A DNA stretch of 64,000 bases from Bacteroidales bacterium (GCA_017516865.1 JAFXAU010000003.1:199909-263908); one strand, 5' to 3'. Counted from the first letter of the stretch, positions 55,812 to 63,954 are shown. Numbers and translations are program-made. Notes: generated from the sequence alone by a model not told the origin.

Positions 55812-56753
55812 TTATCGTTCAATTTTTACAGGATTATGCAAGAAATCATCATATGCCAATCTAATTCCTTCTTCAAGTTCTGTCTTGTATGTCCACCCTA
55901 ATTGTGTTGCCTTACTTACATCCAACAACTTACGAGGGGTACCATTCGGTTTTGTTGCATCCCACTTTATTTCACCTGTATAACCGACAACACGTGCCAC
56001 AAGTTCAGCAAGTTGCTTTATAGACAATTCTTTTCCTGTACCAGCATTTACCGTTTCATTGCCGCTATAATTATTCATGAGGAACACGCATAAATTTGCC
56101 AAATCGTCAACATATAAGAATTCACGCAATGGTGAACCATCGCCCCAACAGGTCACGCTTGGCAGACCAGCCACTTTTGCCTCGTGGAAACGACGAATCA
56201 ACGCGGGCAACACGTGTGAATGCTCCGGATGATAATTGTCGTTGGGACCATAAAGATTCGTCGGCATAACCGATATATAATCCGTCCCGTACTGACGGTT
56301 CAAAAACTCACAATATTTCAATCCCGATATTTTTGCCAAAGCATACGCTTCATTGGTCTTTTCTAATTCAGATGTCAACAAACAAGATTCCTTCATTGGT
56401 TGCGGTGCTAAACGAGGATATATACAACTTGAGCCAAGGAATTCTAGTTTTTTGCAACCATTTTTCCATGCAGAATGAATTACATTCATCTCAAGAATCA
56501 TATTTTCGTACATAAAATCGGCCAATGCATTTTGGTTTGCCATAATTCCCCCAACCTTTGCTGCTGCGAGAAAAACATATTCAGGCTTCTCCTTTGCAAA
56601 AAAAACTTCCACCTCATCCTGACGGCACAAATCAAGCTCGCTATGAGTTCGTACAATTATATTGGAATACCCCGATCTCTCCAGTTCTCGGACAATGGCA
56701 CTTCCAACCATTCCACGATGTCCTGCCACGTATATTTTAGAGTCTAATTCCAT
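55812..56753 (-). CDS. fcl: GDP-L-fucose synthase
   Basis: A 313-residue SDR-type enzyme that epimerises and reduces GDP-4-keto-6-deoxymannose to GDP-L-fucose. The N-terminal [17 protein letters not shown] is the NADP site, FLGSSCIYP holds the catalytic Ser, and [16 protein letters not shown] holds the Tyr-Lys pair. Later [11 protein letters not shown] and EFLYVDDLA are family words. It lies directly downstream of gmd. Also known as wcaG. Confidence 0.95.
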   Translation of the reverse strand: MELDSKIYVAGHRGMVGSAIVRELERSGYSNIIVRTHSELDLCRQDEVEVFFAKEKPEYVFLAAAKVGGIMANQNALADFMYENMILEMNVIHSAWKNGCKKLEFLGSSCIYPRLAPQPMKESCLLTSELEKTNEAYALAKISGLKYCEFLNRQYGTDYISVMPTNLYGPNDNYHPEHSHVLPALIRRFHEAKVAGLPSVTCWGDGSPLREFLYVDDLANLCVFLMNNYSGNETVNAGTGKELSIKQLAELVARVVGYTGEIKWDATKPNGTPRKLLDVSKATQLGWTYKTELEEGIRLAYDDFLHNPVKIER

Positions 56754-56774
56754 ATCTTAAAGTATAAAACAAAG

Positions 56775-57863
56775 TTATTTAACGATTCCTTTTTCCAAGT
56801 ACTCTTCCAAATTCAATTTCACTCTCTTTGCCGCTCCCTCCGATGCTATCTTTGCGATATCTGATTTCACCATTAACTTCACGAGTTCAGCAAAAGATGT
56901 TTTTTGAGGGTTCCATCCTAATATGCGTTTTGCTTTAGATGGGTCTCCGAGCAAATTCACAACATCGGTTGGTCTATAAAAATCGGGGCTAACTTCCACC
57001 AAGACACGACCGGTTGCCTTATCAACGCCGACCTCATCTATTCCTTCGCCCTTAAATTCCAACTCTACACCTACTTCACGAAAAGCCAATAGGCAAAATT
57101 CCCTGACACTATGCTGTTCGCCAGTAGCAACCACAAAATCGTCAGGTTTCTCATTCTGTAACATCAACCACATACATTCCACATAGTCCTTAGCATAGCC
57201 CCAATCGCGAAGGCTCGAAAGATTACCAAGATATAATTTATCCTGCTTTACTTGTGATATGCGTGCCGCAGCAAGTGTTATTTTACGCGTTACAAAAGTT
57301 TCGCCTCTACGTTCACTCTCATGGTTAAAAAGAATACCATTACAACAAAACATATTGTATGCATCCCTATACTCTTTTACTATCCAATACCCATATTGTT
57401 TTGCCACAGCGTATGGACTATACGGATGAAATGGTGTCTCCTCATTCTGTGGAACTGACTCAACTCTACCATACAATTCAGATGTACTCGCCTGATATAT
57501 CTTACAAGATTTTTCCAAGCCACACAATCTTACCGCCTCCTGAATCCTCAGCACTCCCGTTGCATCAACATTTGCTGTATATTCAGGAGAATCGAAACTT
57601 ACCTGTACATGGCTCTGAGCAGCAAGATTATATATCTCATCTGGCTTAACTCTATTTATAACTTGAACTATACCAAGCGAATCACCCAAATCACCATAAT
57701 GAAGATGGAAATTCTTATGTCCTTCAAGATGCGCTATCCGTTCTCTAAAATCCACCGATGAACGCCGAATCAAACCATGTACATCATATCCTTTCTCCAA
57801 GAGAAATTCAGATAAATAACTCCCATCCTGACCTGTAACTCCTGTTATTAAAGCTGTTTTCAT
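56775..57863 (-). CDS. gmd: GDP-mannose 4,6-dehydratase
   Basis: A 362-residue [23 protein letters not shown] (NADP site), [27 protein letters not shown] with catalytic Thr/Ser-Glu, and [15 protein letters not shown] with the Tyr-Lys pair. It makes GDP-4-keto-6-deoxy-D-mannose. The intermediate goes to fcl downstream and could also feed the DegT aminotransferase of this locus. GDP-mannose supply would use the ManA at 15.9 kb. Confidence 0.96.
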   Translation of the reverse strand: MKTALITGVTGQDGSYLSEFLLEKGYDVHGLIRRSSVDFRERIAHLEGHKNFHLHYGDLGDSLGIVQVINRVKPDEIYNLAAQSHVQVSFDSPEYTANVDATGVLRIQEAVRLCGLEKSCKIYQASTSELYGRVESVPQNEETPFHPYSPYAVAKQYGYWIVKEYRDAYNMFCCNGILFNHESERRGETFVTRKITLAAARISQVKQDKLYLGNLSSLRDWGYAKDYVECMWLMLQNEKPDDFVVATGEQHSVREFCLLAFREVGVELEFKGEGIDEVGVDKATGRVLVEVSPDFYRPTDVVNLLGDPSKAKRILGWNPQKTSFAELVKLMVKSDIAKIASEGAAKRVKLNLEEYLEKGIVK

Positions 57864-57978
57864 TAAATAGATTTTTTTGTTACATACTATAAATATAGTG
57901 AAACTTCATATATAACTATATCCAAGTTTATTCACTATCTATATTACATTCCTAATAGTAAATATTTTCCCAAAAATA

Positions 57979-58521
57979 TTACAGGAATTGCAACATTTTT
58001 TTTTCTCTACATCTAATTTTTCTCGCTGGCATCCCATAACAAACACTCCATTCTGGAAGATTGCGATTTACAAATGACATTGCCCCAACAGCCACCCCCT
58101 CACCTATTTCAACATTTGGCATAACAAGCGAATTTGCACCTATCTGTGCATATTTACCTATAGAAATAATACCTTTAATAACATTGCGGTATTTCATATC
58201 AACACATGCCCCAACCATATACTCGCCCGAAAAATCATCTGTGGCACTTAACAATGTACAACGAGGAGACAAGCCCGAGTTATCTTCCATTATTATGTTA
58301 CCGCCACCATATAAAGCACAATAGGCAGCAATATGTATATTATTTTTTATAATAATATTTCCTGACAAAACACAAAAATCATCAATACGAACATTGTTTC
58401 CTATAGAAATAGTATTGGGAGAATAAAATTTTGCATTACGACTAATCAAAACATTGCAACCATAAGATTTTAATCCTAATGTTGCAAGTTCCTGTTCCGC
58501 ATAAAAAGATGTTGTTTCCAT
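57979..58521 (-). CDS. Hexapeptide-repeat (left-handed beta-helix) acyltransferase
   Basis: A 180-residue protein with LbH hexad repeats throughout: ISIGNNVRIDDFCVLSGNII, IHIAAYCALYGGG, ISIGKYAQIGANSLVMP, VEIGEGVAVGAMSFVN, and a C-terminal YGMPARKIRCREK tail. Such enzymes N- or O-acetylate sugars or aminosugars; with a DegT aminotransferase nearby, N-acylation of the aminosugar is the likeliest role (inference). It starts 29 bases after the second WbqC-start relic. Confidence 0.83.
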   Translation of the reverse strand: METTSFYAEQELATLGLKSYGCNVLISRNAKFYSPNTISIGNNVRIDDFCVLSGNIIIKNNIHIAAYCALYGGGNIIMEDNSGLSPRCTLLSATDDFSGEYMVGACVDMKYRNVIKGIISIGKYAQIGANSLVMPNVEIGEGVAVGAMSFVNRNLPEWSVCYGMPARKIRCREKKMLQFL

Positions 58522-58546
58522 TTACTTCTTTTTAATTTCAATATTT

Positions 58547-58576
58547 TTAATATGGTTGCATTATAGCGAGCTTCAT
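58547..58576 (-). pseudogene. 5' relic of a WbqC-like gene (copy B), nine codons then stop
   Basis: On the minus strand ATG begins at 58576 and encodes MKLAIMQPY followed by TAA. This matches the very conserved start of WbqC family proteins (MKIAIMQPYFFPYIGY). The first 27 bases (58576-58550) align with the relic at 59769-59743 at 22 of 27 positions. It lies 6 bases after the stop codon of the DUF1016 gene. Confidence 0.6.
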
Positions 58577-58582
58577 AGGATA

Positions 58583-59731
58583 TTATTTTTCACATTGAGT
58601 AAGATATTCACAAAATTCCACAAGACTTCGCTGTATCACACTGCCGATTTTCAGTTGCTCCTTGTACTGCATAATCATCAGTGGACTCATACTGCGGTTT
58701 AATGCAAATCGTACCACATCCATATCAGACTCTTTGCAGAACAATATACCAATGGTGGGGTTTTCGTTTGTCCGTCGTTCCTCTTGGTCAAGAGCCTCCA
58801 AATAGAATTCCAACTGTCCAAGATAAGACGGTTTGAATTCGGTTGTTTTCAGTTCGAATGCAACCATACATTGCAATTGCCGATGATAGAACAATAAATC
58901 AATCTTGAATGTCTTACCTCCTACAGCCACCTTGTGTTCTTGGTCAATAAACAGGAAATCCTTCCCCACCTCAAGAATGAAATCCTTCATATGCGTAACA
59001 ATATCTTTTCTTAACTTTGATTCCTTGTATTTCACAGGCAACCCAAGAAAATCAAGATACGCCGTATCTTTAAACATTACCTTTGAGTTCGGATATTCTG
59101 TTTTCATAACATTGGACTGCACATTTGCACTTCCAAGAAGAGATGTCATTGCGTTTGTCTTAATGGCACGTTCAAGTTCTTTGTTTTTCAGATGTTCGTG
59201 TCCCGCATACAGCATATAGAACAATCTTTCGTTGTCGGTTTTGCAGCGACTCAATATTATTTGATGATTAGACCATCCTGTCGCCAAAAAAACATTAGGC
59301 ATTTGTGCCGTTGACAACGGCACAAATTTGTATGCTTCGTAATCGTTTGATTTTGAATCCGTAATTTGTGCCGTTTCTATTGGCACAATTTTATCGGAAC
59401 GAATCATTTTTGTCTGTTTTAACAGATTCCTGAAGCTATCGTTTGAGTATGTTTCGTAGAGTTGCACCATTTTGTAGATAGTGCGGTAACTCCATCCCCG
59501 ACTTGTCGGGTCTTGAGTATGAATAAATTCTGCCCACCGCCTCACCACACCATCTCCCCACGACGAACACTTAAGTTTAGCCGAAACGTAACCACAAACT
59601 TCCCATATCATAAGCAGTGACTCATTGTCAACAACAGCTATTATCTTATTTCTATGAGCCTGTATAATTCCATAAACTTCAAGGAACTCGTTGCGAATTG
59701 TGTCTGATACTATGCTGTTACTTCCTTTCAT
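58583..59731 (-). CDS. DUF1016 (YhcG) family PDDEXK nuclease-like protein
   Basis: A 382-residue protein. The N-terminal DUF1016 domain has VVDNESLLMIWEVCGYVSAK, VRRWAEFI and GWSYRTIYKMVQLYE. The C-terminal PDDEXK nuclease-like domain has IDLLFYHRQLQCMVAFELKT with Asp and Glu-x-Lys, then KPSYLGQLEFYLEALD. YhcG proteins are linked to mobile elements and defence islands, and are foreign to polysaccharide pathways. Its ATG overlaps the stop of the upstream 13-codon WbqC relic (ATGA). WbqC-start relics flank it on both sides, so it looks like an insertion into a degT-wbqC operon. Confidence 0.87.
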   Translation of the reverse strand: MKGSNSIVSDTIRNEFLEVYGIIQAHRNKIIAVVDNESLLMIWEVCGYVSAKLKCSSWGDGVVRRWAEFIHTQDPTSRGWSYRTIYKMVQLYETYSNDSFRNLLKQTKMIRSDKIVPIETAQITDSKSNDYEAYKFVPLSTAQMPNVFLATGWSNHQIILSRCKTDNERLFYMLYAGHEHLKNKELERAIKTNAMTSLLGSANVQSNVMKTEYPNSKVMFKDTAYLDFLGLPVKYKESKLRKDIVTHMKDFILEVGKDFLFIDQEHKVAVGGKTFKIDLLFYHRQLQCMVAFELKTTEFKPSYLGQLEFYLEALDQEERRTNENPTIGILFCKESDMDVVRFALNRSMSPLMIMQYKEQLKIGSVIQRSLVEFCEYLTQCEK

Positions 59732-59769
59732 AATTTAGTTTTATATGGTTGCACTGTTGCAAGTTTCAT
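59728..59769 (-). pseudogene. 5' relic of a WbqC-like gene (copy A), 13 codons then stop
   Basis: On the minus strand ATG at 59769 overlaps the DegT stop codon (TGATG) and encodes MKLATVQPYKTKL before a TGA that overlaps the DUF1016 ATG. The first nine codons match the WbqC family start (MKIAIMQPY). Retained coupling with degT fits an ancestral degT-wbqC arrangement. Confidence 0.6.
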
Positions 59770-60869
59770 CTTTTAATCAAATCTATGATTCTTTCCAAAT
59801 CAAGACTTTCCAAATCAGGATACAACGGCAGACAAATCACCTGTTCCGCCGCTTTCTGTGCCACTGGCAGATTCTGTGCCGATGGCAATTCTTTATACGG
59901 CTCAAATGTTGAAATCAATGGATAAAAATATCGCCTTCCTAAAATATCGTTTGACTTTAACCTGTCATATAATGCATCACGGCTCATTCCATATTTTGCT
60001 TCATCAACAAAGATTGGGAAATAGGCATAATTATAATCCACACCATTTTGCTCGGGTAAAAGAGAAATGCCTGAAACGTTTCTCAACGCATTACGATATT
60101 GTTCAACAATGCGTTTCCGTTTGGCTATTGCCTCATCAATATATTTAAGCGACAACAATCCATATGCTGCCTGAACTTCGTTCATTTTTGCGTTAATCCC
60201 CGGTTCTTCAACAACTGTTTCGCCTCGGAATCCGAAGTTTTTCAAATTGTCGATATGGTGTTTCATCTCCTGCGAATGACAAATTACAGCTCCACCTTCA
60301 ACAGTGCTATATATTTTGGTGGCGTGAAAACTCAACACCGACAAATCTCCTGCGTTAAGAATTGAAGATCCATTCTTCTTCACACCAAATGCATGGGCGG
60401 CATCGTATATAACCTTCAAGCCATATTTGTCTGCTATTTTCTGTATAGCATCGGTGTCAGCAGGATTGCCATACACGTGTACGGGCATTATCGCTGTAGT
60501 TTTTTCGGTAATGACCGCTTCTATTTTTGTAGGGTCAATATTGTGGTACTTCGGTTCTACATCAACAAACACTGGCGTACATTTGTTCCAAAATATGGAA
60601 TGCGTTGTGGCAACAAAACTATACGGCGTAGTAATCACCTCGCCTGTTATGTTCAATGCCTGCAATGAGGAAATGAGAGCTAAGGTACCATTAGAAAACA
60701 ACGAAATATATTTTACACCGAGATATTCTGCCAACCGCCGTTCCAACTCTTGGTGCATCTCGCCATTATTGGTAAGCCATTTGTTGTTCCAAATCTTTTG
60801 AAGATACGGAACAAATTCCTCCAATGGTGGAAGTAACGGCGATGTAACGGTGATTGGCTTATTATTCAT
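59766..60869 (-). CDS. DegT/DnrJ/EryC1 family sugar aminotransferase (VioA-like)
   Basis: A 367-residue PLP enzyme. It begins ITVTSPLLPPLEEFVPYLQK, then KWLTNNG, SNGTLALISSLQALNI, TTPYSFVATTHSIF, YDAAHAFGV and the PLP lysine segment SFHATKIYSTVEGGAV. The start resembles dTDP-4-amino-4,6-dideoxyglucose-type transaminases (VioA). No rml genes for dTDP sugars lie in the window, so the substrate could also be the GDP-4-keto-6-deoxymannose made by gmd. It directly follows the FkbM gene (no gap). Confidence 0.87.
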   Translation of the reverse strand: MNNKPITVTSPLLPPLEEFVPYLQKIWNNKWLTNNGEMHQELERRLAEYLGVKYISLFSNGTLALISSLQALNITGEVITTPYSFVATTHSIFWNKCTPVFVDVEPKYHNIDPTKIEAVITEKTTAIMPVHVYGNPADTDAIQKIADKYGLKVIYDAAHAFGVKKNGSSILNAGDLSVLSFHATKIYSTVEGGAVICHSQEMKHHIDNLKNFGFRGETVVEEPGINAKMNEVQAAYGLLSLKYIDEAIAKRKRIVEQYRNALRNVSGISLLPEQNGVDYNYAYFPIFVDEAKYGMSRDALYDRLKSNDILGRRYFYPLISTFEPYKELPSAQNLPVAQKAAEQVICLPLYPDLESLDLERIIDLIKR

Positions 60870-61952
60870 TTATTTACTAATAGCTAATAATACTGTTTCT
60901 TCATTATGAATTGTGCCATGCTTTATAAAAAATTGATACCCAAGATTCAAAGATTTTAAATATATAGGAATATTAACAAAATCATCTATGCTATGGTATA
61001 TTGATATAGCAAGTTTAGGCCGAAATCTTTTCAATACATTTGAGGCACCTTTCAACGATGGTAATTCAGACCCTTCGATATCCATTTTTATAAAATCAAC
61101 TTTACTTATTTTATTATTTGTTACAAAATCGTCAATAGTTATTGTTTTAACCAAATTGGAATTTGTTTTTTTATTTTCGACTCTACTTCCAGGACCATTA
61201 TTTGAAAAGCTCAATAATTCACCCGATTTTTCTCCTAGAGCATTTTGTACTATAGTCAATCTACTTGATATATTTTCGTTCAATGCTAAATTTCTTTTAA
61301 ATATTTCTATATTGTCTGGGATAAACTCAAAACTATATATATGTCCCATCTCACCAACTTTATTGGCAAATATCAAAGATGTATCTCCCCAACATCCGCC
61401 ACAATCAAGCAAAACATCCCCAATTTCGACCTTGACCTCATCATTTTCATATTGTTCTATAAATAAAAGAGGATATACATCTGCTGCATACATTTTTAAT
61501 AGTATGTTTTCTTTTGTGAGATCATATTTATATAGTTTTATTGTTTTATTATCTACAAACGGGGTTTCGATGAAATCATCATTTATTTTATATCTATCTG
61601 ATATAACTTTTTTATTTTGATATTCTGGCGTATTTAATGGTAACTTTACCTTCCTATGTCCCAAAATTCTGTATGCAATTAATTTTACATATATTTTTTT
61701 TGATTCATCATCATTTAAAAATCCGTATACTTGTTCCATTCGATCATAGTACTTATCTAGACCTTGGAATCGCTTTATTTGATCATCATCAATAACATAC
61801 TTTTTCTTCTTTATAACAGAAAACAACCTTGTCTTTAATGACATTTTCTTTTTCGGTTCTTTTCCAAATCTATCTATATCATAATTATCACTATAATCAT
61901 TTCTCAGGTTCTCGACTATTTCATTGAATAATCTTGTTATGAAACTTTCCAT
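60870..61952 (-). CDS. FkbM family methyltransferase
   Basis: A 360-residue protein with a basic, coiled-coil-like N-terminal extension (about 1-120) and the SAM domain from about residue 175: VLLDCGGCWGDTSLIFANKV, IYSFEFIPDNIEIFKRNLAL, and IDFIKMDIEGSELPSLKGA, the FkbM signature. It would O-methylate a sugar of the glycan. It lies 6 bases after the Wzt-like gene and abuts the aminotransferase gene. Confidence 0.88.
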   Translation of the reverse strand: MESFITRLFNEIVENLRNDYSDNYDIDRFGKEPKKKMSLKTRLFSVIKKKKYVIDDDQIKRFQGLDKYYDRMEQVYGFLNDDESKKIYVKLIAYRILGHRKVKLPLNTPEYQNKKVISDRYKINDDFIETPFVDNKTIKLYKYDLTKENILLKMYAADVYPLLFIEQYENDEVKVEIGDVLLDCGGCWGDTSLIFANKVGEMGHIYSFEFIPDNIEIFKRNLALNENISSRLTIVQNALGEKSGELLSFSNNGPGSRVENKKTNSNLVKTITIDDFVTNNKISKVDFIKMDIEGSELPSLKGASNVLKRFRPKLAISIYHSIDDFVNIPIYLKSLNLGYQFFIKHGTIHNEETVLLAISK

Positions 61953-61958
61953 TTTAAT

Positions 61959-63212
61959 CTATTTTAATTCTGTTTCCACAAACGTTGGACGAATAGCCCC
62001 AGGCCATTTTCCAAACCACCCAATTCCGTCTCTATCCTCAACAACTTCAAATGAATTAGCATTTTCATGGTAAAAAATTGGTTTGGAATTTGAAACAAAC
62101 ATATTATTAACCACATAAGCTCCATCATTCATAAAATTAGCAGGAATTTTTATTCTTGATTTATGTAATCCTTTTGATAATCTAACAACAGGTGTTACTA
62201 TGGCAAACACGCACAAAGAATTCGTATCATATAGATGCATACTTATATTAATAGGAATATCATCTTGTAAACACCAAAATTCCGTTATCAAATTAAACTC
62301 CGTCTTAACCGTTATATATTCGGACTCAACCTTTACATATGCATTTTTTACACGTATTATATCATTTCCTGGAGCGTTTTTCTCTGACCATGAATTATTA
62401 TTTATTCCTCTATTTGACGCTTGAGACAAATATTTATCAATTGCATTAGTGACATCTCCAGAATATTTCAACAATCCGTTTTCAAGAATCACTCCATTTT
62501 TGCATAAATTTCTCACCGCCGCCATATTATGACTCACAAACAGCACGGTTCTTCCTTCTCCCCTGCTCACGTCCTGCATTTTGCCAATGGCTTTTTTCTG
62601 GAACTCGGCATCGCCTACGGCAAGGACTTCGTCAACCACAAGAATATCGGGTTCTATGTGAGCGGCAATGGCAAAGCCCAGACGCACGGTCATACCGCTG
62701 GAATAGCGTTTCACGGGCGTATCAAGATAACGTTCGCAACCAGAGAAATCAACAATTTCATCGAGTTTACGGGTTATCTCCGCCTTGTTCATACCCATTA
62801 TGGCTCCGTTCATATAAATGTTCTCACGGCCTGTAAGTTCGGGATGAAAACCTGTGCCAACCTCGAGCAACGAGGCAATACGGCCTTTGTACGAAATAGT
62901 GCCTGTTGTGGGAGCAGTCACCCGCGAGAGCAGCTTCAGCAACGTGGATTTTCCCGCACCGTTCTTGCCAATGATTCCCACCACGTCGCCCTGCTTAATC
63001 TCCATATTTATGTCCTTCAACGCCCACACATAGTCGGAAGAGCCCTTTGTAGTGCGGTCGTTCACCTCGCCAATCTTCAGATAGGGGTCTTCCTTGCGCA
63101 TAACCTTCGTAGCCCACCAACGGTTCAAGTCGTGCGACAACGTGCCAGTGGAGACAAGACCTAAACGGTATTGCTTGGAAACGTTTTCTATTTTAATTGC
63201 TACATCTGACAT
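61959..63212 (-). CDS. Polysaccharide ABC transporter ATP-binding protein (Wzt-like)
   Basis: A 417-residue protein. Walker A IGKNGAGKST is at residues 81-90, then ASLLEVGTGFHPELTGRENI, signature YSSGMTVRLGFAIA and Walker B ILVVDEVLAVGD. Residues from about 245 to the end form a beta-rich C-terminal domain as in Wzt proteins, which recognises the modified end of the finished O-antigen or capsule chain. It is the first gene of the minus-strand locus. Its Wzm permease partner, normally adjacent, is not present on either side in the window. Confidence 0.92.
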   Translation of the reverse strand: MSDVAIKIENVSKQYRLGLVSTGTLSHDLNRWWATKVMRKEDPYLKIGEVNDRTTKGSSDYVWALKDINMEIKQGDVVGIIGKNGAGKSTLLKLLSRVTAPTTGTISYKGRIASLLEVGTGFHPELTGRENIYMNGAIMGMNKAEITRKLDEIVDFSGCERYLDTPVKRYSSGMTVRLGFAIAAHIEPDILVVDEVLAVGDAEFQKKAIGKMQDVSRGEGRTVLFVSHNMAAVRNLCKNGVILENGLLKYSGDVTNAIDKYLSQASNRGINNNSWSEKNAPGNDIIRVKNAYVKVESEYITVKTEFNLITEFWCLQDDIPINISMHLYDTNSLCVFAIVTPVVRLSKGLHKSRIKIPANFMNDGAYVVNNMFVSNSKPIFYHENANSFEVVEDRDGIGWFGKWPGAIRPTFVETELK

Positions 63213-63223
63213 ATTCTATTTCC

Positions 63224-63253
63224 TGTAGAGACGTTGCGCGCAACGTCTCTACA
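63224..63253. repeat. Perfect 30-bp palindrome
   Basis: TGTAGAGACGTTGCG followed directly by its reverse complement. It lies 12 bases upstream of the Wzt-like start codon. A very similar palindrome (GTAGAGACGTTGC centred) recurs as a dispersed intergenic repeat in several bacterial phyla (general knowledge, not checked). Confidence 0.75.
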
Positions 63254-63304
63254 AATATACGTTTTCTTTCTAATAAACTGTAGTTTGCTATTTATTTTTT
63301 AAAA

Positions 63305-63348
63305 TCTCTCGCCTCTCAACTTTCAACTCTCCTCTCTCAACTCTCTTC
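63305..63348. repeat. Polypyrimidine repeat block, copy 4
   Basis: CTCTCGCCTCTCAAC, TTTCAACTCTCCTCTC and TCAACTCTCTTC belong to the same family as the blocks at 36.4, 36.7, 40.1, 40.7 and 41.95 kb. Confidence 0.65.
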
Positions 63349-63456
63349 TATAAACTAAGCATTGCATAAAACTCCTCATAATTCTTCCCTGCCTCATAAT
63401 TCTTTTTCCAAAAATCGCAGGCATTACGACATGCAAAAAGGACTCATCACCAAATC

Positions 63457-63792
63457 TCAGCCCAAGAAATATGCGGCACTAACCGCAGTTATTGAATCCG
63501 AAAACTGGTGCGTCTGGTTGTCGTTCGAGAGCAGAAACGAGTGTAGCAGCGGCTTGTCGAGAAACTCCTGCAAATTGCGCAGGTGCCGCGCATCAGTAGC
63601 CGAGACGTGCTCCGCCATCTTAATCTCGAAGGCGTAATAGCCGTCCTGCGTTTCTATCAGTAAATCAACCTCTTTGCCATCATGGGTGCGTAAGTGGTAG
63701 AAATTCACATTCGCACGGATATTGTTGGCCTGCTTGTATATCTCGGAAACGACAAGACTCTCGAACTCATTGCCCGTCATTCCGCCGAACAA
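63457..63792 (-). pseudogene. C-terminal (DUF4143) part of an AAA_14-type ATPase, 5'-truncated
   Basis: About 111 residues, from a TTG at 63792, match the C-terminal PDDEXK-like DUF4143 domain of AAA_14 ATPases: GNEFESLVVSEIYKQANNI, FYHLRTHDGKEVDLLIETQD and GYYAFEIKMAEHVSATDARH. The frame is closed by a TGA 21 bases upstream of that TTG. The whole ATPase domain (normally about 280 residues) is missing; the palindromic array at 63799-63946 lies in its place. It is either a decayed gene or one end of a rearrangement. Confidence 0.75.
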
Positions 63793-63798
63793 AATCCA

Positions 63799-63946
63799 AA
63801 ATTTACGCCAAAATCAGAACTACAACTCCCGATTTTACGCCGAAATCTTGCACCTTACTACCAGATTTTACGTCAAAATCAGGCAGTATAAGTATAGATT
63901 TTACGCCAAAATCTTACATACAATGTGTGATTTTACGCGGAAGTTT
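63799..63946. repeat. Array of five 17-bp palindromic repeats at 32-33 bp period
   Basis: GATTTTACGCCAAAATC or a close variant starts at 63799, 63831, 63864, 63897 and 63929 (the first and last are the most diverged). The intervals are 32, 33, 33 and 32 bases. GATTTT and AAAATC are inverted arms around ACGCC. The four spacers are 15-16 bases and unrelated. It is CRISPR-like in layout but with repeats and spacers far too short for known types, and no cas gene is present. Confidence 0.8.
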
Positions 63947-63954
63947 ACACCTTC

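Larger units (their letters stand above)
63213..63456. other. Intergenic region at the 5' border of the polysaccharide locus
   Basis: It contains the 30-bp palindrome (63224-63253), a polypyrimidine block (63305-63348), and on the minus strand a 31-codon frame ending at about 63355 (LFACRNACDFWKKNYEAGK...) that may be the tail of a lost gene. I do not recognise the fragment. Confidence 0.4.

Noticed and set aside
63799-63946. Calling the periodic array a CRISPR
   Set aside because: Repeats of 17 bases and spacers of 15-16 bases are well below the known range, no cas genes or leader are present, and the first and last units are diverged. It is reported as a palindromic repeat array instead.
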